Shown here: piece by piece, positions 56,701-63,000 of the stretch
Numbering within the stretch: the first letter of the stretch is position 1
Layout: every line of letters starts with the position of its first letter
Assembly: GCF_000648235.2 (NCBI RefSeq)
Contig: NZ_AP017978.1
Location: 124,001-188,000, forward strand
Direction: 5' to 3'
Length of the DNA stretch: 64,000 nt
Source: Neochlamydia sp. S13
GTDB lineage: Bacteria; Chlamydiota; Chlamydiia; Chlamydiales; Parachlamydiaceae
Made by a program: the position numbers and the translations under genes
The notes under the pieces: model-generated
The model's database searches: none
The model's input: only the letters and a program-made list of their open reading frames with translations
What the model was told of the DNA's origin: nothing

Positions 56701-57260
56701 TTAACCTTAAGCTTTTTGGTGAAAATCATCTCGAGGTGGCAATTGATTACAATAACCTAGGACAAATCTACCAAGAGCAAGGCAATTTAGGCCAGGCGGA
56801 AGAGTGTAGCAGCAAAGCGCTTGCCATTAACCTTAAGCTTTTTGGTGAATATCATCCTATGGTGGCAAATTGTTACAATAACCTGGGGGTAATTTACCAC
56901 GAGCAAGGTAATTTAGACAAGGCGGAAGAGTATAGCAACAAAGCGCTTGCCATTAACCTTAAACTTTTTGGTGAAAACTACCACGAGGTGGCAAGCAATT
57001 ATAGCAACCTAGGAACAATCTACCAAGCTCAAGGCAATTTAGGCCAAGCGGAAGAGTCTATTAAAAAAGCGCTTGCCATTAACCTTAACCTTTTCGGCGA
57101 AAATCATCCCGAAGTGGCAATTGATTATAATAACCTAGGGCAAATCTACAAAGATCGAGGCAATTTAGACAAAGCAGCAGAGTATATTAACAAAGCGCTT
57201 GCCATTAACATTAATCTTTTGGGTGAAAATCATCCCCAAGTGGCAATTGATTACAAGTGA
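50784..57260 (+). CDS. Giant F-box / OTU protease / nucleotidyltransferase / TPR protein, paralogue 2
   Basis: 2158 aa. Same plan and numbering as paralogue 1 in the N-terminal ~850 residues: F-box-like (~28-75), OTU protease with GVAGDGDCFF (Cys148) and LGGHFIYA (His276), nucleotidyltransferase GFGSLAREE...YSDLEFGIL, and a helical linker. Then come 31 TPR units of 42 residues, nearly all of two types: LDKAAEYNNKALAI(D/H)LKLFGEN and LSQAEECSNKALAIDLKLFGEN. The C-terminus is abnormal: after unit 31 the frame reads IDYK and stops inside a 47-bp piece of IS5-type transposase DNA, so the original 3' end was lost. It is probably a secreted protein acting on host ubiquitin pathways, with TPRs binding partners. 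Confidence 0.88.
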   Translation: MNLESSSINSFIFTTFKKLAKEKPYLGLGPYAEISLKIFKELSQQDLSNARGVCKEWKQLIEQTDEWKRLHLKKIKSNLPTNNQLANNKANSLNLSPPHWSRSQIAKSLWDDPSTIISDSIEIKVNAVAAYLHKEGFELRGVAGDGDCFFSAFLGSYKELPRKIPLLDEQNDKIFYLRHVLSDIYRHVNSKRAKEIREKGSWVSGLGEGDLLAQALSIPMRLITVNEDPSGCGINDMLIFSKVGLTSKKDRSREWETIPQQERPQEYIVIVDLGGHFIYAQKPLKQDKTLLLKSKISSNILFSNSLSTNKLKKTLETLESEELLSGEKIKELEQTYTLALQIAVQWKDPIQESFCIEELGDIYLRKQTSETLLQAAGLYNYALRLAPPQRQKILRDRLSQVQNLLVKQCKGKPFDSVVIEKQFEHNRSELKKFREEIEKKIQTLPENPSSQEVRELYGEIAQHIKIFFGQLVIQAVHQLDTAPCEYAMIGFGSLAREEMTPYSDLEFGILIQENNPINKKYFRNLTNLLHLKVINLGETILPALNIPCLKAINFFDGITPRGFAFDGAGVEGKGCKTPLGNGKTFELIQTPEKMAQYVGKDDEGRWWHEKEPHLPMELLNFTHLLGNEKLTKAYDKKIQEILNTSYQESVDLRQHLAKQHLMLADMEAFNPGMGDLDRNGMLFQVKNDFYRFPHLALDRLALLKKVEASDTFTRIDKLRELEIITKGATEKLKDWMSLALFMRLKTYSHYQAQKEMMNPLLKPFGFEDPDLIQQQFALDHKALKKIKKIYHIFIPFYQVIQDFLAGNEDILKSSDLEDNSPETQGNIHRRLFQHKKAEKWFLLAQEANPQNARVLNALAIIYLEQGKLGQAAEYINKALAISLKLFGENHPTVAIYYNNLGQIYKDQGNLSQAEECSNKALAIHLKLFGENHPMVATCYNNLGQIYQSQGNLDKAAEYNNKALAIDLKLFGEHHPTVVIFYNNLGAIYKDQGNLSQAEECSNKALAIDLKLFGENHPTVARNYYNLGLIYQSQGNSDKAAEYNNKALAIHLKLFGENHPNVATCYNNLGQIYQSQGNLDKAAEYNNKALAIHLKLFGENHHGVARDYNNLGLIYQSQGNLSQAEECSNKALAIDLKLFGENHPTVARNYNNLGLIYQSQGNLDKAAEYNNKALAIDLKLFGENHLEVAMCYNNLGQIYQEQGNLDKAAEYNNKALAIDLKLFGKNHPRVARDYNNLGLIYQSQGNLDKAAEYNNKALAIHLKLFGENHPDAAIDYNNLGQIYKDQGNLSQAEECSNKALAIDLKLFGEHHPTVARDYNNLGLIYREQGNLGQAEECSNKALAIDLKLFGENHPTVAIDYNNLGLIYQSQGNLDKAAEYNNKALAIDLKLFGEHYPTVATCYNNLGQIYQSQGNLDKAAEYNNKALAIHLKLFGENHPAAATYYNNLGQIYQEQGNLSQAEECSNKALAIDLKLFGENHPTVARDYNNLGLIYQSQGNLDKAAEYNNKALAIHLKLFGENHPTVATCYNNLGQIYQSQGNLDKAAEYNNKALAIHLKLFGENHADVAIDYNNLGQIYKDQGNLSQAEECSNKALAIDLKLFGENHPTVARDYNNLGLIYQSQGNLSQAEECSNKALAIDLKLFGENHLEVAIDYNNLGLIYKDQGNLSQAEECSNKALAIDLKLFGENHPTMARDYNNLGLIYQSQGNLDKAAEYNNNALAIHLKLSGENHPTVAIDYNNLGQIYQEQGNLVQAEECSNKALAIDLKLFGENHPTMARDYNNLGLIYQSQGNLDKAAEYNNKALAIDLKLFGENHPNVATYYNNLGQIYQEQGNLVQAEECSNKALAIDLKLFGENHPDVARDYNNLGLIYREQGNLGQAEECSNKALAIDLKLFGEHHPTVATCYSNLGQIYQEQGNLGQAEECSSKALAIDLKLFGENHPDVARDYNNLGLIYKDQGNLSQAEECSNKALAINLKLFGENHLEVAIDYNNLGQIYQEQGNLGQAEECSSKALAINLKLFGEYHPMVANCYNNLGVIYHEQGNLDKAEEYSNKALAINLKLFGENYHEVASNYSNLGTIYQAQGNLGQAEESIKKALAINLNLFGENHPEVAIDYNNLGQIYKDRGNLDKAAEYINKALAININLLGENHPQVAIDYK
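53349..57245 (+). repeat. Tandem array of 31 x 126-bp TPR-coding repeats
   Basis: 31 direct units with a 126-bp period (the first lacks three codons). Blocks such as GCGCTTGCCATTGACCTTAA, CTTTTTGGTGAAAATCATCC and AATCTAGGACTAATCTACCA recur with few changes. Two unit types alternate irregularly, and whole multi-unit runs look duplicated. Near-identity at silent sites indicates recent unequal recombination or slippage, so repeat number should vary between strains. Confidence 0.95.
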
Positions 57261-57299
57261 AATATTGGAAAGGGTTGTTAAATTTTAGTCTTATAATGT
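57253..57299 (+). mobile_element. 47-bp fragment of IS5-family transposase fused to the TPR gene
   Basis: 47 bases identical to the reverse complement of 24780-24826, coding in the IS for QVKYWKGLLNFSLIM. Here it is read in another frame and supplies the stop codon of paralogue 2 (AAG TGA). No terminal repeat is included, so it came by recombination or deletion, not simple transposition. Confidence 0.9.
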
Positions 57300-57301
57300 G
57301 T

Positions 57302-57484
57302 CCTAGGCAGTACTTGACCTGACAAGCATGAGTTACCTGGCAGGTACTATTTCTGTCAGTTGTAACTTATCTAACATCTTTTCTTGCGCAAGATGTTTAG
57401 CATCTAAGAATGTTTGTAAAGGCGTCTTGCCAAAACAATACTTTCCTGTATGTGTTCTCTCATTATTATACTCATTCATCCATT
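57302..57484 (-). mobile_element. Fragment of the IS481-type element (3' end)
   Basis: About 180 bp highly similar to 28193-28377, the 3' end of the degraded IS481-type transposase (ACTTGACCTGACAA..ATGAGTTACCTGGC and on). It stops abruptly at 57484, where an unrelated sequence starting TGTGGTGGCTTCGGTTGTTT begins; that may be the end of yet another element. Region 57485-57677 otherwise has nothing I recognise. Confidence 0.8.
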
Positions 57485-57689
57485 TTGTGGTGGCTTCGGT
57501 TGTTTAGACAGTTTTTTGCAAAATTAAGTAAGAAACTTTACCTTTTTAAGGTTTGTTCGATACAACATTAATCATCTTCTTCCACAATTTAATTCAAATT
57601 TTACGTAGCTTGGAGTTTCAATGACCATGTTGGTTTTGCGCCTATTATTTTATCTTACTTTTTTCATTTTCACCTAATAAGAGGTTATC

Positions 57690-59181
57690 TTAAAACCCCT
57701 CTTTTAACTTATCAATTCGCCTTAACATCAGTCTAATCATCGATAGATAAATCCAATTTTCACTCGTAGTTGTTAGGTACTCATACTCTTTAGAAGTTCT
57801 TCGATTACGACCAATCCATGCAAAAGTCCTTTCCACAATCCACCTCTTGGGCAGGACTTTAAAGCTTAAATCAAGGGTTTTTAAAAACTCTTCTATTTTA
57901 TCCTCATGTACCCAAAATCTACGAGGAGGCCTTTTAACGATCTCAAAGTCAATGTTATACTGCTCTTGGCAGGTTTTCTTTAATGCAGTGCCTTGATAGC
58001 CCATATCCGCCCAAACCTTGGTGATGGTTGAAAATAGGCTTTTGCATTTGTCTAACAGCTTAATTAAGGCCGTTCGATCGTTTTCGTCAGCAGCTCCTAC
58101 ATAGCATGTTAATAATCGGGTCGCCCAAGGGAACTTCCCCCTTAGGCTCCCACAGACACGTACGTGAAACTCTCGCTTCATACGATTCTTATTGTTCTTC
58201 AAGCTTTCCAGCCTTTTCTCCACCCCCATAAGTTCCTCGTATTTCTACTTGACTTATTGAGTTGAATTGAACAATTCCAACCCCTTCGCTCCCTCTTCAT
58301 TACAAAGACTTCCTCACTACTACGAGTTGATCTGCCCCTCATACATGCTTCGATATTTCCCACTTTGTGTTCTTCATTTATATGGTTTTCTCTTAACCTC
58401 ATCTATGAGGTTCCCACGTTCTATATAAAAGCCTAGACTAAGTTTACGCTATCTTTATGCCGGACGCCATTTAGGCAGTAAACAGGTTGCCCCTAAATTT
58501 ATCCTGGAAGAGCTTTTAACCCCCAGTTTTGACATCATCTTTATGCTTTCGACACTTGGACCAATAGTTCACTTTCGTTCGTCTCCTTAGCCCTCACCTG
58601 ATATGTTTATCACACCTTTTCCTTAACGCTCACTACCTTGGCTTTTGACCAAAGCAGCTTAAGGTGGTTTGAAATCTCTTCCTGCAAAGCGACTTCGAGG
58701 AGCCATTTTCCTCATCTTTCGTATAGTTACGCACATCTATAATGTGCTCGTGGCACACAAAAGCCTTGCGTATCCACTAGAATGTGCCTTTTACGCCCCT
58801 TAACCTTTTTAGCTCCATCGTAACCTGTGAGCCCCCCCTTTCTACTGTTTTAACTGACTGGCTATCGACGATGGCAGCGCTGGGATCGGGGTTCCTCCCC
58901 ATTATAACTCTTAATTTTTTCCTTAAATGATGATTAATTTTCTCAAACAAATGTGCGTCTTTCCACTTCTTAAAGTAAGTGTAAACCGTTTTCCAATGAG
59001 GAAAATCTTTGGGTAGATAATGCCATTGGCAACCGGTTCTTAAGACATAAAAAATAGCTTCCAATAACTCTCTTTTTGTATGTTTAATGGGTCTGCCTCC
59101 TTTGCTGTAATCCACTTCAAAGTAAATTTTAATGGCTTCCCATTCACGATCTGATAAATGACTAGGGTATGTATTGCTCAT
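57690..59181 (-). pseudogene. IS5-family (IS427-like) transposase, split by intron and frameshift
   Basis: Exon 1 59181-58759, exon 2 58114-57690. Exon 1: MSNTYPSHLSDREWEAIKIY, GGRPIKHTKRELLEAIFYVL, first Asp in [10 protein letters not shown]. Exon 2: LLTCYVGAADENDRTALIKL, second Asp in ADMGYQG, Glu in RWIVERTFAWIGRNRRTSKE. Removal of 58115-58758 joins CAAGGCTTTT to TATTAACATG in frame. In addition, exon 1 needs one extra G in the G7 run at 58832-58838 to pass from VERGG to [20 protein letters not shown]; as read, the frame ends at 58777. GGGAGG precedes the ATG at 59181. Confidence 0.85.
58115..58758 (-). mobile_element. ORF-less group II intron (644 bp)
   Basis: Begins GTGTGCCACGAG at 58758 and ends CCCGAT at 58115. 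It shares long domain I-III blocks with the full intron at 19130-20999 (CCACCTTAAGCTGC, AGCGTTAAGGAAAAGGT, GGCATAAAGAT, GAACGTGGGAACC, GTAGTAGTGAGGA) but the reverse transcriptase is deleted. Domain V (58155-58188, 34 nt) starts GAATCG: the catalytic triad is AAT instead of AGC. It probably depended on another intron's RT to move and may now splice poorly. Confidence 0.85.
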
Positions 59182-59296
59182 CTTTACCTCCCTTTTCTCT
59201 CAAAATTATCTTAAATAAGTTGTTTTGCATCAACCTATTAGATCTGTGAGAAAGCAGATTGATAAGATAAAACAGGGGTTTTAAGACATCCTCTTA

Positions 59297-59442
59297 AACG
59301 TGGACTGACCACAGTATGGGCATAGCCGTGTAGGATTTATATGGGTAATAAAAACTCTGACCATATCCTCCTGAATATAAATATCCTTAAACTTTACCCC
59401 TTCCAAATTAATAAGCTTTGTTAGATAATCATTATTTAGCAT
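59297..59442 (-). pseudogene. N-terminal remnant of ISL3-type transposase
   Basis: About 48 codons from the ATG at 59442: MLNNDYLTKLINLEGVKFKD, then FITHINPTRLCPYCGQST, the start and first zinc-finger Cys pair of ISL3-family transposases. The IS5-family element interrupts it at 59296. AGGAG lies upstream. I did not find the rest on the other side of the IS5 element. Confidence 0.55.
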
Positions 59443-59469
59443 TTGTTCACTCTCCTTTTTTGTTTGCAA

Positions 59470-59970
59470 ACACTAGGATGTGACAAATGCTATTTTTATT
59501 TAATCCTACTTCGTTAGGTTTAAGAAGTATCAAAAAATAGCCTTTTAGATGAGTCATGAATAGCTTGGCAAAAAGGGCAAATGATAATCCCGACTTTGAC
59601 AGTTGTTTTCTAAGTAGATAATTATTAAAGGATTACATTCAAAAATTCAGGCACAACATAGGAGTTGAAACGTAGTAGTGTTAACTACTTTTAGCATTAA
59701 AGAAATTTTTTACCACGTAAACCTCCGAAGAGCCAAAAATTTAAGCCAATTCTTAAAAATCATTAGAAAAATAATATAGCGCTATTATTTTGACCTGCGG
59801 AACGCGTGTTCTAAAGAAAAATTTCCTCTATTCATTTTTCTACTACTTATCGAAGCCTTAAAGAAGAAAGAAATTTTAAAATTTAGAAAAAGATTTTATA
59901 TTTTCTCTTCTTAATTACTCCATCGCTTCTCTAACGCTAGCATCAGCAAAAAATATTTTTTAGATTTAGA
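59470..59970. other. Gene-free interval with an empty site for the miniature element
   Basis: About 500 bp without genes. From ~59860 it matches the upstream region of paralogue 2 (AAGAAGAAAGAAATTTTAAA, then TATTTTCTCTTCTTAAT), but lacks the 112-bp element. The single TTA at 59896-59898 marks the unoccupied target site. Confidence 0.65.
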
Positions 59971-60068
59971 TTGACAAATTATAACATTTCTTCAAAAAAT
60001 TGAGGATAAAGCAGATAGAGCTTTGAAGTGCAGGTGAAAATAAAGTTAGATAAAAGGAGGATAAGCTT
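59971..60068 (+). promoter_or_regulatory. Conserved leader of giant TPR gene, paralogue 3
   Basis: TTGACAAATTATAAC at 59971, again 98 nt before the ATG, then ...GATAAAGCAG... and TAAAAGGAGGATAAGCTTATG. Same layout as before the genes at 34348 and 50784. Confidence 0.65.
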
Positions 60069-63000
60069 ATGAACTTAGAAAGTTCCTCTATTAACTCTTT
60101 TATATTTACTACATTTAAGGAACTAGCAAAAGAAAAGCCTTATTTAGGGCTAGGCCCGTATGCAGAAATTAGCTTAAAAATTTTCAAGGAGCTGAGTCAG
60201 CAAGATCTAACTAACGCACGAGGTGTTTGTAAAGAGTGGAAGCAATTAATTGAACAAACGGATGGATGGAAAAGGCTTCATTTAAAGAAAATTAAAAGTA
60301 ATTTACCCACCTATAATCAGCTTGCTGCTAATGAAGCAAATTCCTTAAATCTTTCTCCACCTCACTGGAGCCCCTCTCAAATAGCTAAGTCTTTATGGTA
60401 TGATCCTTCAACTATTATTTGCGACTCCCAAGAAGCAAAAGTAAATGCTGTAGCTGCTTATCTACATAAAGAAGGCTTTGAATTAAAAGGTGTTGCAAGT
60501 GATGGCGACTGCTTTTTTAATGCTTTTTTAGGAAGCTATGAAGGGCTTTCTAGAAAGATTCCATTGCTTGATATGCCCAGCGATAAAATTTCTTATTTAA
60601 GACAAGTGCTTTCAGACATTATTAAGCACACTAACAGTAAAAGAGCAGAAGAAATAATAGAAAAAGGAAGTTGGATAAGCGGCTTAGGAGAAGGAGATCT
60701 ATTAGCCTCGGCTTTATCCATTCCTATAAGGCTAGTAACGGTTAATGAAGAACGATTGATTTGCGGTGTTAATGAAATGCTTATCTTTTCAAAAGTAGGC
60801 TTAACATCTAAAAAAGTTAGATCCAGGGAATGGAAAAATACCCCTCTGGAAAAAAGGCCTCAAGAATATATCTTTATTGTAGATTTAGGTGGTCATTTTA
60901 TTTATGCTCAAAAGCCCTTAAAGCAAGATAAAACTCTTCTTTCAAAGTCGAAAACCTCTTCTGATATTCTTTTTTCTAATTCTCTATCGATGAATGCATT
61001 AAAAAGCCCCCTAGAAACATTGGATAGCCAGGAGCTTTTATCAGACGAGGAGATAAAAAAATTAGAACAAACCTATACGCAAGCTTTACAAATTGCTGTT
61101 CAAGAGAAAGATCCTATTCAGGAGAGCTTTTGCATAGAAAAACTAGGTGACATTTATTTAAGAAAACAAACATCGGAAACGCTTCTGCAAGCGGCAGGCC
61201 TTTATAATTATGCCTTACGCCTAGCTCCTCAAGAGCGTCAAAAAGTTCTTAGAGATAGACTTTCCCAAGTTCAAAATTTACTTGTTAAACAATGTAAAGG
61301 CAAAACTTTTGATTCCGCAATAATAGAGAAACAATTTGAAAACAATCGCAACGGATTAAAAAAATTTAGAGAAGAAATAGAGAAGAAAATTCAAACTCTG
61401 CCAGAGAACCCTTCTTCCCAAAAGGTGAGAGATCTTTATGATGAGATAGCTCAACACATAAAAATTTTCTTCGGACAACTTGTAATACAAGCCGTGCATC
61501 AATTAGATATTGAGCCTTGTGAGTATGCCATGATAGGCTTTGGCTCTCTAGCTAGGGAAGAAATGACTCCTTATTCCGACTTAGAATTTGGCATTCTTAT
61601 ACAAGAAGATACTCCTATAAATAAGAAGTACTTTAGGAATCTGACAAATTTACTTCATTTAAAAGTTATCAACTTAGGAGAAACTATTCTTCCTGCTTTA
61701 AATATTCCTTGCCTAAAAGCCATCCATTTTTTTGATGGTGTAACACCACGAGGCTTTGCCTTTGATGGAGCAGGAGTAGAAGGAAAAGGCTGCAAAACTC
61801 CTTTGGGTAATGATAAGACATTTGAGCTTATTCAGACTCCTGAACAGATGGCCCAATATGTGGGTAAAGATAAAAAAGGCCAGTGGTGGCATAAAAAAGA
61901 GCCTTACCTTCCTATGGAATTGCTAAACTTTACTCATTTGTTAGGCAACGAGAAACTAACTAAAGCCTATGATAAAAAAATTCAAGAAATACTTAACACC
62001 TCTTATCAAGAAAGCGTTGATCTGCGCCAACATTTAGCCAAGCAGCACCTTATGCTAGCTGATATGGAAGCTTTTAATCCAGGAATGGGTGATTTAGATA
62101 GGAACGGCATGCTTTTTCAAGTTAAGAATGATTTTTATCGGTTTCCTCATTTAGCTTTGGATCGGCTAGCGCTTCTTAAAAAAGTAGAAGCTTCAGACAC
62201 TTTTACTAGGATTGATAAATTAAGAGAGTTAGAGATTATAACGAAAGGGGCCACTGAAAAGTTAAAGGACTGGATGAGCCTAGCCTTATTCATGCGCCTT
62301 AAGGCTTATTCTCATTATCAGGCGCAAAAAGAGATGATGAATCCTCTCCTTAAACCCTTTGGCTTTGAGGATCCAGATCTTATTAAACAGCAGTTTGCCC
62401 TAGATCATAACGCATTAGAAAAGATAAGAAAAATCTACCGCATCTTTATTCCTTTCTATCAAGCCATTAAAGAATTTTTAGCAGGCAATGAAGACAAACT
62501 TGAATTTTCTGATTTGGAGGATAACTCACCAGAGACGCAAGGGGATATACTCCAAAGGCTTTTTCAATATAAAAAAGCAGAAAAATGGTATCTATTAGCA
62601 AAAGTAGCAAATCCACAAACTTCGAAGGTTTTAAATGCTCTTGGAATCATTTTCCACGCCCAAGGCAATTTAGACAAGGCGGCAGAGTATATTAACAAAG
62701 CACTTGATATTAACCTTAAGCTTTTTGGTGAAAATCATCTCACGGTGGCAAGAGATTACAATAACCTAGGACAAATCTACAAAGAGCAAAGCAATTTAGA
62801 CAAGGCGGCAGAGTATATTAACAAAGCACTTGCCATTGACCTTAAACTTCTTGGTAAAAATCATCCCGTGGTAGCAAGCAATTATAGCAACCTAGGAGCA
62901 ATCTACCAAGCCCAAGGCAATTTAGGCCAAGCGGAAGAGTATATTAACAAAGCGCTTGATATTAATCTTAATTTTTTTGGTGAAAATCATTTCACGGTGG

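Larger units (their letters stand above)
57678..59296 (-). mobile_element. IS5-family element carrying an inserted group II intron
   Basis: Terminal inverted repeats TAAGAGGTTATCTTAAAACC (57678) and GGTTTTAAGACATCCTCTTA (ending 59296). About 975 bp belong to the IS and 644 bp to a group II intron in the transposase gene. A 174-bp internally deleted relative lies at 34528-34701. The element is inserted into a transposase of another family (ISL3-like remnant at 59297-59442). Confidence 0.88.

Noticed and set aside
58199..58402. 67-codon minus-strand frame and the extra N-terminus MGVEKRLESLKNNKNRMKRE of the transposase half
   Set aside because: They lie inside the ORF-less group II intron RNA (58115-58758) and are not coding.
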